Part shown: positions 15,231 through 23,728 of the stretch, piece after piece
Layout of the letters: each line of letters begins with the position of its first letter
Position numbering within the stretch: the first letter of the stretch is position 1
Source: Burkholderiales bacterium
GTDB lineage: Bacteria; Pseudomonadota; Gammaproteobacteria; Burkholderiales; SG8-39
Assembly: GCA_017880775.1 (NCBI GenBank)
Contig: JADGRQ010000036.1
Coordinates: 1 to 42,941, forward strand
Reading direction: 5' to 3'
Length of the DNA stretch: 42,941 nucleotides
Program-made: the position numbers and the translations under genes
Notes under the pieces: model-generated
The model's database searches: none
What the model saw: the letters and a program-made list of their open reading frames with translations, nothing else
What the model was told of the DNA's origin: nothing

Positions 15231-15272
15231 TTGATCTGGATCAAAATACGCAAAGCAATACCGAAATACGAT
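15231..15272 (+). promoter_or_regulatory. FNR box and class II promoter of the oah-bcr operon
   Basis: TTGAT-CTGG-ATCAA at 15231-15244 is a perfect FNR consensus palindrome. Its centre (15237.5) is 41.5 bases before a start expected at about 15279, because the -10 hexamer TACGAT lies at 15267-15272. This is the exact geometry of FNR-activated class II promoters. In the opposite direction the -10 position for korA reads CCCAAT, weaker. The site lies between the two divergent operons, so an FNR-family protein probably switches on benzoyl-CoA reduction without oxygen. Confidence 0.85.
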
Positions 15273-15310
15273 CAGCCGCAGCATGAACCCCTACCGCTGG
15301 ATGATGACCG

Positions 15311-15336
15311 CTCCCAGGGCACCCTTGGTGCGGGAG
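15311..15336 (+). promoter_or_regulatory. Inverted repeat in the oah leader
   Basis: CTCCC-AGG-GCACC-CTT-GGTGC-GGGAG: an inner 5-bp stem with three-base loop and an outer 5-bp stem separated by a bulge. It lies downstream of the predicted start site and 44 bases before the oah ATG. It could be an operator for a dedicated regulator or a leader-RNA hairpin; the sequence alone does not decide. Confidence 0.45.
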
Positions 15337-15379
15337 GCGTTTCAACCTTTCCCTCCGCCCCTGAAAAAAGGAAGCTGCG

Positions 15380-16471
15380 ATGCTCAAGAACCATGAACTT
15401 GCCGAGATCGTCGTTCCCGGCGTCAAGTACGAGAAGCGCCCGGCGAAGACGCCCGACGGCAAGGCGGCAGCGGGCCTGTACAACGCCTGGATCTGGCTCG
15501 ACAACCCGTCGCAGTTCAATTCCTACACCACCGACATGGTGAAGGGCGTGATCCTCGCGTTCCGCGCGGCATCCAACGCGCGCGACGTGTCGAGCGTGGT
15601 GTTCACCGGCGCGGGCGAGAAGGCGTTCTGCACCGGCGGCAACACGAAGGAATACGCCGAGTATTACGCCGGGCACCCGCAGGAGTACCGCCAGTACATG
15701 CGGCTGTTCAACGACATGGTCAGCGCCATCCTCGCCTGCGACAAGCCGGTGATCGCGCGCGTCAACGGCATGCGCATCGGCGGCGGGCAGGAGATCGGCA
15801 TGGCCTGCGACTTCTCCGTCGCGCAGGACCTCGCGCGCTTCGGCCAGGCCGGCCCCAAGCACGGCTCCGCGCCGATCGGCGGCGCGACCGATTTTCTCCC
15901 CTTAATGATCGGCGCCGAGCGCGCGATGGTGGCGTGCGTGCTGTGCGAGCCGTTCTCGGCGCACGAGGCCTACCACATGGGCATGCTCACCGACATCGCG
16001 CCTGCGCTGAAAGTGGACGGCAAGTTCATCGCCAATCCGCTGGTCGAGACGCAGCGCGTCTACGACGAGTTCGGACGCCAGGCGTTCGGCAAACCGAAGA
16101 CCGGTGAAGCGCTGAAACAGGGCAAGGCGCTGATGGCCCGGGGCAGCGTGGACCTCTCGATGCTCGATGCGAAGATCGATGAGCTGTGCGGCAAGATCCT
16201 GCTCAGCTTCCCGGATTGCACCACCAAGACGCTCGAGGAACTGCGCAAGCCCAAGCTCGAGGCCTGGAACCGCAACAAGGAGGACGCCCGCGCGTGGCTG
16301 GCGCTCAACATGATGACCGAGGGGCGCGCCGGGTTCACCGCCTTCAACGAAGGCCCGAAGGACGACCGCGAGGTGGATTTCATCGCGCTGCGCCAGGCGC
16401 TCGCGCGCAATGAAAGCTGGGTCGGCCCGCTGCACGACAGCATCCAGCCGAAAAACCGCAGGACCGCCTGA
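15380..16471 (+). CDS. oah: 6-oxocyclohex-1-ene-1-carbonyl-CoA hydrolase
   Basis: A 363-residue ring-opening hydrolase of the crotonase superfamily (Oah/BamA). It adds water to 6-oxocyclohex-1-ene-1-carbonyl-CoA and hydrolyses the ring to 3-hydroxypimelyl-CoA. Features: the N-terminal VPGVKYEKRPAKTPDGKAAA, GAGEKAFCTGGNTKEYAEYY with the oxyanion-hole region, and VNGMRIGGGQEIGMACDFSV. Length fits the family. The start follows AAGGAAGC. It heads the rightward operon and is five bases from dch. The dehydrogenase (Had) that normally makes its substrate is not found in the window, so it must be encoded elsewhere or replaced. Confidence 0.93.
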   Translation: MLKNHELAEIVVPGVKYEKRPAKTPDGKAAAGLYNAWIWLDNPSQFNSYTTDMVKGVILAFRAASNARDVSSVVFTGAGEKAFCTGGNTKEYAEYYAGHPQEYRQYMRLFNDMVSAILACDKPVIARVNGMRIGGGQEIGMACDFSVAQDLARFGQAGPKHGSAPIGGATDFLPLMIGAERAMVACVLCEPFSAHEAYHMGMLTDIAPALKVDGKFIANPLVETQRVYDEFGRQAFGKPKTGEALKQGKALMARGSVDLSMLDAKIDELCGKILLSFPDCTTKTLEELRKPKLEAWNRNKEDARAWLALNMMTEGRAGFTAFNEGPKDDREVDFIALRQALARNESWVGPLHDSIQPKNRRTA

Positions 16472-16476
16472 GCGCC

Positions 16477-17244
16477 ATGGGCGAACCGTCCCTCAAGGTC
16501 TGGTTGGAGAAGGACGGCGGCCTGCTGCGGCTGCGCCTGGCGCGGCCGAAGGCCAACATCATCGACGCGGCGATGATCGTCGCGCTCGACGCCGCGTTCC
16601 GCGACCAGCGCTACGCGGGCGCGCGCGCCGCGCTGCTCGACCACGAGGGGCCGCACTTTTCATTCGGCGCGAGCGTCGAGGAGCACCTGCCTGCGAACTG
16701 CGCGGCAATGCTCGCGAGCCTGCACGGGCTGATCGTGCGCGTGCTCGAATGGCCGGCGCCGGTCCTGGTGGCGGTGAAAGGGCAATGCCTCGGCGGCGGG
16801 CTGGAGCTGGCGCTCGCGGGCAGCCGTATCTTCGCGGCCCCCGATGCGCAGTTCGGCCAGCCGGAGATCAAGCTCGCGGTATTCGCCCCGGCCGCATCCT
16901 GCCTGCTGCCATTTCGCGTCAACCAGCAATGCGCCGAGGACCTGCTGTTCTCCGGACGCTCGCTCGGCGCCGAAGAAGCATTGCGGGTCGGCCTCGCCGC
17001 TGCCCTGGAGGCCGATCCGGTGGCGGCTGCGCTCGAGTACTACGACCGGCACCTCGGCGCGCGCAGTGCGGCGGCATTGGGATACGCGGTGCGCGCAGCA
17101 CGCATCGGAGTCACCGCGGAGGTGAAACGCCGCATCGCTGAAGTCGAAAAGCTCTATCTGGAAGGCCTGATGAAGACGCGGGACGCGAACGAGGGGCTGA
17201 CCGCGTTCCTGGAGAAGCGCACGCCGCGCTTCGAGCACCGATAG
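16477..17244 (+). CDS. dch: Cyclohexa-1,5-diene-1-carbonyl-CoA hydratase
   Basis: A 255-residue crotonase-family enzyme. It hydrates the product of benzoyl-CoA reductase, cyclohexa-1,5-diene-1-carbonyl-CoA, to 6-hydroxycyclohex-1-ene-1-carbonyl-CoA. Motifs: RLARPKANIIDAAMI, HFSFGASVEEHLP with the first oxyanion-hole segment, and VAVKGQCLGGGLELALAGSR with the second. Length is typical. It lies five bases after oah and 25 bases before bcrC. The assignment rests on family resemblance plus this position; other enoyl-CoA hydratases share the fold. Confidence 0.9.
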   Translation: MGEPSLKVWLEKDGGLLRLRLARPKANIIDAAMIVALDAAFRDQRYAGARAALLDHEGPHFSFGASVEEHLPANCAAMLASLHGLIVRVLEWPAPVLVAVKGQCLGGGLELALAGSRIFAAPDAQFGQPEIKLAVFAPAASCLLPFRVNQQCAEDLLFSGRSLGAEEALRVGLAAALEADPVAAALEYYDRHLGARSAAALGYAVRAARIGVTAEVKRRIAEVEKLYLEGLMKTRDANEGLTAFLEKRTPRFEHR

Positions 17245-17269
17245 CGCAACACCCAACGGAGGACGCACC

Positions 17270-18436
17270 ATGGCAGTCGCAGACATCGTCGCACGTTGCG
17301 GGAACCTGTTCGAGGACCTGTCGTTCTCGGCGGTGCGCGACTGGAAGGCGGCCGCACCCGGCCGCAAGGCGGTCGGCTATATGCCGATCTATGTGCCGCG
17401 CGAGCTGATCCACGCGGCGGGAATGCTGCCGGTGGGCATCTTCGGCGGCGGCGACCAGCTCGAGGTGATCCAGGGGGACGCGTATTACCAGAGCTACATC
17501 TGCCGCATCCCGCGTTCGACCATCGAACTGGGCCTCACCGGCCGGCTCGATCTCCTCGACGGGATGCTGTTCCCGTCGATCTGCGACGTGATCCGCAATC
17601 TGTCGGGCATGTGGCAGATCCTGTTCAAGGACAAGTACGTTCGCTACTTCGACGTGCCGCAGAACTACCAGGATTCGGTCGGGGGCGCGTTCTACGTCAA
17701 CGAGCTGCGGGTGCTGCGCGACGAGCTGGCGAAACTCGCCGGCCGCGCGGTCAGCGACGACGACCTGCGCAAATCGATCGCGGTGTACAACGACAACCGG
17801 CGCGCGATCGACGAGCTGTATGACTACCGCGCGAAAAAACCCTGGCAGGCGCCCACCGCCGAAGTTTATCTGGTGCTGCGCGCGGGCCTGGTGCTGCCGG
17901 TCGAGGAGCATTCGAAACTGGTGCGCGAGTACCTCGCCGCGGCGGATGCGGAGCCGCGCGCCAGGCGCGACAACGCGCGCGTGGTGCTGACTGGCGCATT
18001 CTGCGAGCAGCCGCCGCTCAACCTGATCAAGTCGATCGAGATGGCCGGCTGCTACATCGTCGACGACGACTTCATGCTGTGCTTCCGCTGGCTGCTCGGC
18101 GACGTGCCGCTCGAGGGCGATCCGCTCGAGAACCTGTCGAAGGCCTTCCTGCACCACTCGGCCTCCACCGCGTCGAAATACGACGTGCACAAGGAGGACA
18201 AGGGCAAGCCGCTGGTGCAATCGGTGAAGCACTACGGCGCCGAGGGCGTGATCTTCGCCGCCCCGTCGTTCTGCGATCCGGCGCTGCTCGAGCGGCCGAT
18301 GCTGCAAGGGGTGCTGAAGAAGCACGGGATTCCCTACACCGCGTTCAAGTACGCGGAGAACACCGGCCAGATGGCCCCGATCCGCGAGCAGGCCGGAACC
18401 TTCGCCGACTCGATCAAACTATGGAGCGCCGTATGA
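17270..18436 (+). CDS. bcrC: Benzoyl-CoA reductase, subunit C
   Basis: A 388-residue subunit of ATP-dependent (class I) benzoyl-CoA reductase. BcrC and BcrB form the part where benzoyl-CoA is reduced. It is a 2-hydroxyglutaryl-CoA dehydratase D-like protein: GRKAVGYMPIYVPRELIHAA near residue 30, YQSYICRIPRSTIELGL with a likely cluster cysteine, the DGMLFPSICDVIRNLSGMW segment and a C-terminal IPYTAFKYAENTGQMAPIRE. Strong GGAGG lies just before the ATG. The stop overlaps the bcrB start (ATGA). The order bcrC-B-A-D is that of Thauera aromatica. Confidence 0.95.
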   Translation: MAVADIVARCGNLFEDLSFSAVRDWKAAAPGRKAVGYMPIYVPRELIHAAGMLPVGIFGGGDQLEVIQGDAYYQSYICRIPRSTIELGLTGRLDLLDGMLFPSICDVIRNLSGMWQILFKDKYVRYFDVPQNYQDSVGGAFYVNELRVLRDELAKLAGRAVSDDDLRKSIAVYNDNRRAIDELYDYRAKKPWQAPTAEVYLVLRAGLVLPVEEHSKLVREYLAAADAEPRARRDNARVVLTGAFCEQPPLNLIKSIEMAGCYIVDDDFMLCFRWLLGDVPLEGDPLENLSKAFLHHSASTASKYDVHKEDKGKPLVQSVKHYGAEGVIFAAPSFCDPALLERPMLQGVLKKHGIPYTAFKYAENTGQMAPIREQAGTFADSIKLWSAV

Positions 18437-19761
18437 GCACGCAAACCGTCAACACCGCCGCCCTCGGCGGCGCGAAGCCCAAGGCCCCGGTCCAGAAAGA
18501 GGACGCGATGCTGTTGCAGAAGGAAATGATCAACCGCAACTATCACGAACTGGCGACCGCGCGCCAGACCGGGCGCAAGGTTTCCGCGACCTTCGTGCCG
18601 GGCAACCTGAACGAGTTGCTGATGTGTTTCGACTTCGCGCGCAGCCTGCCCGAGACCAACGCACTGCAGAACGGCCTGCGCAAGAAGTCCGGCAAGATGA
18701 TCATGGACGCCGAGCGCGATGGGCACTCCGAGGACGTGTGCACCTACGTGAAAGCCGACCTGGGAATGATGCTGCAGGGCCAGGTCGGCCCGACCGGCGA
18801 GCCGCTGCCGACGCCCGACGTGCTGCTGCTGTCCTACACCGGCTGTTTCACGTTCATGAAGTGGTTCGAGCTGATCCGCCAGAAATACGACTGCGAGACG
18901 GTGATGCTGCACGTTCCGTACCAGGGCGACGGCCACATCAACAAGAACATGCGCGACTACGTGGTCAAGCAGATCAACGAAAACGTGATCCCGACGCTCG
19001 AGCGCGTCTCGGGCGTGAAGTTCGACATCGACCGGCTGCGCGGGTACATGAGGGAATCGGTGAAATCGGAGGAGAACCTGGTCAACGTGCTGCAATCGGC
19101 GAAACACAGGCCGTCGCCGATCGACGGCTACTTCGGCGCGGTGTACTACATCGGCCCGATTTTTACTGCCTTCCGTGGCATGCCCGAAGCGACGCAGTTC
19201 TACGACGTGCTGTGGCAGGAGGTGCAGGAGCGCATGCGCCTGGGCAAGGGCCCGGTGACCCCCGAGGGCGAGATTGCCGAGGAGCAATACCGGCTGGTGG
19301 TCGAGGGACCGCCCAACTGGACCAGCTTCCGCGAGTTCTGGAAGATGTTCTCCGACGAAGGCGCGGTGGTGGTGGCTTCCACCTACGCGAAGGTGGGCGG
19401 GGTGTACGACTTCGGCTTCCGCCACGATCCGGAGCATCCGATCGAGTCGCTCGCGGAGTACTGCCTGGGCTGCTACACCAACCTCAACTTCCCGCAGCGC
19501 ATCGACATGATCTGCAAGTACCTCGACGAGTACCAGGCCGACGGATTGCTGATCAATTCGATCAAGAGCTGCAACAGCTTTTCCGCAGGGCAGCTGCTGA
19601 TCCTGCGCGAAGTGGAGAAGCGCACCGGCAAGCCGGCGGCGTTCATCGAGACCGACCTGGTCGATCCGCGCTATTTCTCGGCGGCGAACGTGAAGAACCG
19701 GCTGGAGAGCTACTTCCAGATGGTCAAGGCGAAGCGGGTCGCGGCGGCTGCTGCACACTAG
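18433..19761 (+). CDS. bcrB: Benzoyl-CoA reductase, subunit B
   Basis: A 442-residue partner of BcrC in the benzoyl-CoA-binding half of the reductase. Cysteines that could hold the [4Fe-4S] cluster lie in [35 protein letters not shown] and [14 protein letters not shown]. The N-terminal 30 residues are a flexible Ala/Lys-rich leader. Translation is coupled to bcrC through ATGA, with GGAG six bases upstream. The stop is ten bases before bcrA. Family and operon order make the call secure. Confidence 0.95.
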   Translation: MSTQTVNTAALGGAKPKAPVQKEDAMLLQKEMINRNYHELATARQTGRKVSATFVPGNLNELLMCFDFARSLPETNALQNGLRKKSGKMIMDAERDGHSEDVCTYVKADLGMMLQGQVGPTGEPLPTPDVLLLSYTGCFTFMKWFELIRQKYDCETVMLHVPYQGDGHINKNMRDYVVKQINENVIPTLERVSGVKFDIDRLRGYMRESVKSEENLVNVLQSAKHRPSPIDGYFGAVYYIGPIFTAFRGMPEATQFYDVLWQEVQERMRLGKGPVTPEGEIAEEQYRLVVEGPPNWTSFREFWKMFSDEGAVVVASTYAKVGGVYDFGFRHDPEHPIESLAEYCLGCYTNLNFPQRIDMICKYLDEYQADGLLINSIKSCNSFSAGQLLILREVEKRTGKPAAFIETDLVDPRYFSAANVKNRLESYFQMVKAKRVAAAAAH

Positions 19762-19771
19762 GAGAAAGCGC

Positions 19772-21112
19772 ATGCGCTGTTTCATCGGCATCGATCTGGG
19801 CTCGACCACCACCAAGGCGGTGGTGATCGGCGAGGACCGCAAGGTCCTGGGGCGCGGCATCACCAACTCGCGCTCGAATTACGACACCGCGGCGACAGTG
19901 GCCAAGCAGGAGGCGCTGGTATCGGCGCGCTTCGAGCTGTTTCGCCAGGCGCTCGCGAAAAGCGGCGCGCTGAACGGCAAGCTGGACGAATTCATCGGCC
20001 AGCTTGAGCGTGACTTCCGGCTCGAGCAGTTCCTCGAGCAGCTCGCCGACCTCGAGGCGACCTGCCTGAGGAATGCCGAAGGGACGCGCTTCGGCGAAGC
20101 CGCCGCCGGGGTGAAGCAGGCCCTCACCGAGCTGTTCAGGCGCCTGCGCGACGACTCGCCGGCGCTGTTCATTCCCAATGCCAAGCGCAAGAGCGACTTT
20201 TTCCGCGACCTTGCAGGCGCCCAGTACCTCGCGCTGGGCGAGGCGGTGGCGAAGGACGCCGGAGTGCGCTACGACATGCTGCTCAACGTGTTCGACCGCT
20301 CGATCATCGAGGTGGAGAACCGCGAGTACGGCGATGCGATCAGCCGCAACCTGCTCGCCGCGATGGACCGCACGCTGAAGGCGATGCCCGAAGCTGCGTC
20401 GCGCGCCGAAAAGATCCGCGCGCCGATCCAGGGCGTGCTCGAGATGGCTCTGGAGGAAACCTACGTGGTCGGAACCGGCTACGGCCGCGCGCGGCTGCCG
20501 TTCTCCAAGGAGCACATCCGCTCGGAGATTCTGTGCCACGGCCTGGGCGCCCACATGATGTACCCGAGGACCGCCACGGTGCTCGACATCGGCGGGCAGG
20601 ACACCAAGGCGATCCAGGTGGATCCGCACGGCATCGTCGAGAGCTTCCAGATGAACGACCGCTGCGCGGCAGGCTGCGGGCGCTACCTCGGCTACATCGC
20701 CGACGAGATGAACATGGGGCTGCACGAGCTGGGGCCGCTGGCGATGAAAGCGACCAAGACCGTGCGCATCAACTCGACCTGCACGGTGTTCGCCGGCGCC
20801 GAGCTGCGCGACCGGCTGTCCCTCGGCGAGAAGCGCGAGGACATCATGGCCGGGCTGCACCGCGCCATCATCCTGCGCGCGATGTCGATCCTGGCGCGCT
20901 CGGGCGGCGTGCGCGACGAATTCACCTTCACCGGCGGCGTGGCGAAGAACGAAGCCGCGGTGAAGTCGCTGCGCGAACTGGTGCGCGAGAACTACGGCGA
21001 AGTCACCCTCAACATCAATCCCGATTCGATCTATACCGGGGCGCTCGGCGGCGCTACATTCGCCTGGCGCGCGGTGCTCGAGGAAGGCAAAACCGCGGAA
21101 GCGAGGACGTGA
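19772..21112 (+). CDS. bcrA: Benzoyl-CoA reductase, ATPase subunit A
   Basis: A 446-residue ASKHA-family subunit of the BcrAD activator half, which binds ATP and, with one [4Fe-4S] cluster held between BcrA and BcrD, drives electrons to BcrBC. Motifs: phosphate-1 [18 protein letters not shown] at the N-terminus, [16 protein letters not shown] (phosphate-2), cluster-ligand regions [19 protein letters not shown] and [18 protein letters not shown], and [10 protein letters not shown]. An extra segment of about 130 residues after the first motif is characteristic of BcrA compared with BcrD. AGGAGAAAGC precedes the ATG. Confidence 0.95.
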   Translation: MRCFIGIDLGSTTTKAVVIGEDRKVLGRGITNSRSNYDTAATVAKQEALVSARFELFRQALAKSGALNGKLDEFIGQLERDFRLEQFLEQLADLEATCLRNAEGTRFGEAAAGVKQALTELFRRLRDDSPALFIPNAKRKSDFFRDLAGAQYLALGEAVAKDAGVRYDMLLNVFDRSIIEVENREYGDAISRNLLAAMDRTLKAMPEAASRAEKIRAPIQGVLEMALEETYVVGTGYGRARLPFSKEHIRSEILCHGLGAHMMYPRTATVLDIGGQDTKAIQVDPHGIVESFQMNDRCAAGCGRYLGYIADEMNMGLHELGPLAMKATKTVRINSTCTVFAGAELRDRLSLGEKREDIMAGLHRAIILRAMSILARSGGVRDEFTFTGGVAKNEAAVKSLRELVRENYGEVTLNINPDSIYTGALGGATFAWRAVLEEGKTAEART

Positions 21113-21114
21113 AC

Positions 21115-21957
21115 ATGATCCACACCATCGGCATCGACATCGGATCGGGGGCGGTGAAGACCACGCTGTTCCGCAGCGACGGGAGTTCGATCGAGTGGCT
21201 GGCGAAGCGCTGCGAGCGCATCCGGCGGCGCGATCCCATGGAGCTTGCCCGGCAGGGCTTCGACGAGGTCCTCGAAGAGGCCCGGCTCGCGCCCGCCGAC
21301 ATCGCCTACACCGCCACCACCGGCGAGGGCGAAAACGTCAAGTTCGCCACCGGCCACTTCTATTCGATGACCACGCATGCGCGCGGCGGCGTGTACCTGG
21401 TGCCGGAGGCGCGCGCGGTGTGCGACATCGGTGCGCTCAACGGCCGCGCCATCTACATCGACGAGCGCGGCAAGGTGCTGTCCTACAAGATGACCAGCCA
21501 GTGCGCCTCCGGCTCGGGACAGTTTCTCGAGAACATCGCGCGCTACCTCGGCGTGGCGGTCGAGGAGATCGGCGCGCTCTCCAAGACCTCGAAGAACCCG
21601 GAGAAGGTCAGTTCGATCTGCGCGGTGCTGGCCGAGACCGACGTGATCAACATGGTCTCCCGCGGCATCGCCACGCAGGATATCCTGAAGGGAATCCACC
21701 TTTCGATGGCCTCGCGGCTCGCCAAGCTGCTCAAGGTCACGGGCATCACCAAGGGAATGGTGCTGCTCACCGGGGGCCTGGCGCTGGACGCCGGCCTGCT
21801 GGCGGCGCTGCAGGAAGAGCTGGTGACCGAAAAGATCACCGGCCTCACCGCGAGGAACCACCCGGACTCGATCTACGCGGGCGCGATCGGCGCGGCGCTG
21901 TGGGGGGCGTTCCGCCACGGCAGGCTCGCCGAACTGCAATCGCGCGTAGCGGCGTAG
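21115..21957 (+). CDS. bcrD: Benzoyl-CoA reductase, ATPase subunit D
   Basis: A 280-residue ASKHA-family activator subunit and partner of BcrA. It shows IGIDIGSGAVKTTLFRSDG, AVCDIGALNGRAIYIDERGK, SQCASGSGQFLENIARYLGV and KVSSICAVLAETDVINMVSR, with the two cysteines expected for the shared cluster, and GGLALDAGLLAAL. Where related activators have DIGGQD, this protein reads DIGALN, as in BcrD-type subunits. The ATG is two bases after the bcrA stop, with GAGGA upstream. After the stop comes a small hairpin and then the ferredoxin gene. Confidence 0.95.
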   Translation: MIHTIGIDIGSGAVKTTLFRSDGSSIEWLAKRCERIRRRDPMELARQGFDEVLEEARLAPADIAYTATTGEGENVKFATGHFYSMTTHARGGVYLVPEARAVCDIGALNGRAIYIDERGKVLSYKMTSQCASGSGQFLENIARYLGVAVEEIGALSKTSKNPEKVSSICAVLAETDVINMVSRGIATQDILKGIHLSMASRLAKLLKVTGITKGMVLLTGGLALDAGLLAALQEELVTEKITGLTARNHPDSIYAGAIGAALWGAFRHGRLAELQSRVAA

Positions 21958-21963
21958 CGTGAC

Positions 21964-21982
21964 GCGGGGGTGATGACCCCGC
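21964..21982 (+). promoter_or_regulatory. Intercistronic hairpin between bcrD and fdx
   Basis: GCGGGG at 21964-21969 pairs perfectly with CCCCGC at 21977-21982 around a seven-base loop, seven bases after the bcrD stop. No T-tract follows, so full termination is unlikely. It may set the relative amounts of reductase and ferredoxin messages. Confidence 0.5.
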
Positions 21983-22009
21983 ACCCCCGACCCCGACCTG
22001 GAGGAAACG

Positions 22010-22255
22010 ATGGCCTTGATGATCAACGACAACTGTACGGCCTGCGACGCCTGCAAGCCGGTGTGCCCGAACGACGCGATCAGCGACGGCAGCCCGATTT
22101 ACGTGATCGACCCGAACCGCTGCACCGAATGCGTGGGCGCGGAGGACGAGCCGCAGTGCAAGCTGGTCTGCCCGGCCGATTGCATCCTCGTCGACCCGGA
22201 GTTCGAGGAAACCCCGGAGCAGCTCCAGGCGAAGTACCAGAGCCTGCACGAATGA
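22010..22255 (+). CDS. fdx: 2[4Fe-4S] ferredoxin, Alvin type
   Basis: An 81-residue ferredoxin with two clusters. The first motif is CTACDACKPVCP (C-x2-C-x2-C-x3-C). The second is CTECVGAEDEPQCKLVCP, with eight residues between the second and third cysteines, followed by a C-terminal helix (EETPEQLQAKYQSLHE). The loop insertion and C-terminal extension define the Alvin-type group, to which the very low-potential Thauera ferredoxin that feeds benzoyl-CoA reductase belongs. It would carry electrons from KorAB to BcrAD. GGAGG lies before the start; the stop overlaps the next gene (ATGA). Confidence 0.95.
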   Translation: MALMINDNCTACDACKPVCPNDAISDGSPIYVIDPNRCTECVGAEDEPQCKLVCPADCILVDPEFEETPEQLQAKYQSLHE

Positions 22256-23274
22256 CCATGAATCTGCGGGAAACGCAATCGCCGTTCAGGATCCGCCCGC
22301 TGGCCGCGGCCGACCTCGAGCCGGTGGTCGAAATCGACGCGGCGGCGTTCGGCCGCCCGCGCCAGCCGTACTTCGAGCGGCGTCTCGCCGCGGCACTGCG
22401 CGAACCGGCGCTGCACGTGCAGATCGGCCTGGAGGACCGCGGCACCCTGGCGGGCTACGTGCTCGCGCGCAAGCTCGAAGGCGAGTTCGGCCGGTTCGAC
22501 CCGGCGCTGCGGCTCGAGGTGATCGGCGTCGATCCGACCGGGCAGGCGCACGGCATCGGCGCACGGCTGATCGAGGCCCTGGAGGCCGAGGCCGCGGCGC
22601 GCGGCATCCACGAAATCCGGACCCAGGCCGCGTGGCGCGACCACGCCATGCTGCGATTTCTCGACCACCACGGCTTCTCGCTCGGCGACAATCAGGTGAT
22701 CGACTGCGCGGTCGAGGCGGGCGCGTTCGGCCCGGCGGCCGAGAAGGCGTTCGCGGCGCCCGAGCGGGCCAACGCGTCGCGCGAGCTCGACTACAGCGCG
22801 CCGCAGTCGAACGACCATGGACAAATGGGGCGCGATGTGGCCGACGTGCGCACGCTCGAACGCGGCGACCTCGCGGACATGGCGCGCATCGACCGCAAGC
22901 TCACCGGGCGCGACCGCACCGGTTACGTGGCGCACCAGTTCGACGAGGCATTGCACGATTCCGCGATCCGCGTTTCTCTGGCCGCGCGCATGGAAGGCTC
23001 GGTCGCGGGATTCCTGATGGCCAAGGTGGATGCGGGCGATTTCGGCCGCACGGCGCCGGTGGCGGTGATCGACACGCTGGGCGTGGATCCGGAGTGCGCC
23101 GGCCGCGGGCTGGGCCGCGCGATGCTCTCGCAGCTGATGGTGAATCTCGCGGCGTTGCGCGTCGAGCGCGTGGAGACGGTGGTCTCGCGCAGCAATTTCG
23201 ACGTGCTCAGTTTTTTCTACAAGGCCGGATTCGCGCCGTCGCAGCGGCTGGCGTTCGTGAAGACGCTCGCCTGA
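22252..23274 (+). CDS. Tandem-domain GNAT acetyltransferase
   Basis: A 340-residue protein with two GNAT domains. Domain 1 (about residues 10-150) has the acetyl-CoA loop in GVDPTGQAHGIGARLIEALE. Domain 2 (about residues 195-340) has GVDPECAGRGLGRAMLSQLM. Both keep the (Q/R)-x-x-G-x-G/A pattern. It starts inside the ferredoxin stop (ATGA), so it is the last gene of the reductase operon. In Rhodopseudomonas palustris GNAT acetyltransferases inactivate benzoyl-CoA ligase and related acyl-CoA synthetases. A similar control of CoA-ester flux fits here but is inference. No deacetylase gene is nearby. Confidence 0.85.
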   Translation: MTMNLRETQSPFRIRPLAAADLEPVVEIDAAAFGRPRQPYFERRLAAALREPALHVQIGLEDRGTLAGYVLARKLEGEFGRFDPALRLEVIGVDPTGQAHGIGARLIEALEAEAAARGIHEIRTQAAWRDHAMLRFLDHHGFSLGDNQVIDCAVEAGAFGPAAEKAFAAPERANASRELDYSAPQSNDHGQMGRDVADVRTLERGDLADMARIDRKLTGRDRTGYVAHQFDEALHDSAIRVSLAARMEGSVAGFLMAKVDAGDFGRTAPVAVIDTLGVDPECAGRGLGRAMLSQLMVNLAALRVERVETVVSRSNFDVLSFFYKAGFAPSQRLAFVKTLA

Positions 23275-23281
23275 AGGAGCG

Positions 23282-23304
23282 CCGGGCGGGGGTCACCCGC
23301 CCGG
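23282..23304. terminator. Strong GC hairpin between convergent genes
   Basis: CCGGGCGGG (23282-23290) pairs perfectly with CCCGCCCGG (23296-23304) around GGTCA. It lies between the 3' ends of the GNAT gene and the leftward zinc-finger gene. There is no long T-tract, but a 9-bp all-GC stem at this place is a likely shared transcript end. Confidence 0.65.
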
Positions 23305-23327
23305 ACGCATCCGGTCGGCCGCCATGG

Positions 23328-23723
23328 TCAGATCGTGCCGGATCGCGGCGCACCCTGTTTGAGTTCGAAACTTGCCTGGCAGGCCGTGCACCGGGTCGCC
23401 GCGGGATTCGCCGTCAGGCGCCGGAAAGGAATTTCCTCCTCGCAATCGGCGCACACGCCATAGTCCGGCCCATGCAGCCGCGCGCCCGCGGCGTCCAGCG
23501 CGCGCAACTCCGCGAGGTCGCGCTCCAGCGCCGCGACCTCGAGGGTCGTTTCCAGGTCGGCGACCGCATCGTCGTCGATTTCGGCCAGGTGGTTCGCAAG
23601 GTGGATGGTATCGGAATCCCCCGGCTGCTTGAGCGCAGCGGCAATCTCCGCACGCAGCGCTTCGGCCCGCCTGGCAATCTGCGCGCCAAGCGCTTCGCGC
23701 TGCTCGATGGTCAGATAGCGCAT
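23328..23723 (-). CDS. DksA/TraR-family zinc-finger protein
   Basis: A 131-residue protein with an N-terminal coiled-coil stretch (IEQREALGAQIARRAEALRA and ETTLEVAALERDLAELRALD) and a C-terminal four-cysteine zinc finger, CADC-x17-CTAC, in YGVCADCEEEIPFRR. This is the DksA/TraR architecture of proteins that act in the RNA-polymerase secondary channel. The ATG at 23723 has AGGTG seven bases upstream; the longer frame to 23915 runs into the stress-protein gene. It follows that gene by five bases and is probably co-transcribed. The acidic coiled-coil tip typical of true DksA is not clearly present. Confidence 0.85.
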   Translation of the reverse strand: MRYLTIEQREALGAQIARRAEALRAEIAAALKQPGDSDTIHLANHLAEIDDDAVADLETTLEVAALERDLAELRALDAAGARLHGPDYGVCADCEEEIPFRRLTANPAATRCTACQASFELKQGAPRSGTI

Positions 23724-23728
23724 CGCGA

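Noticed and set aside
15174-15284. Longer korA start at 15284
   Set aside because: It would place coding sequence over the FNR box and promoter, and the N-terminal residues do not resemble the family.
17111-19866. Long minus-strand frames over bcrC and bcrB (404 and 510 codons)
   Set aside because: They are mirror images of strongly coding genes with high third-position GC; the bcr subunits are unmistakable.
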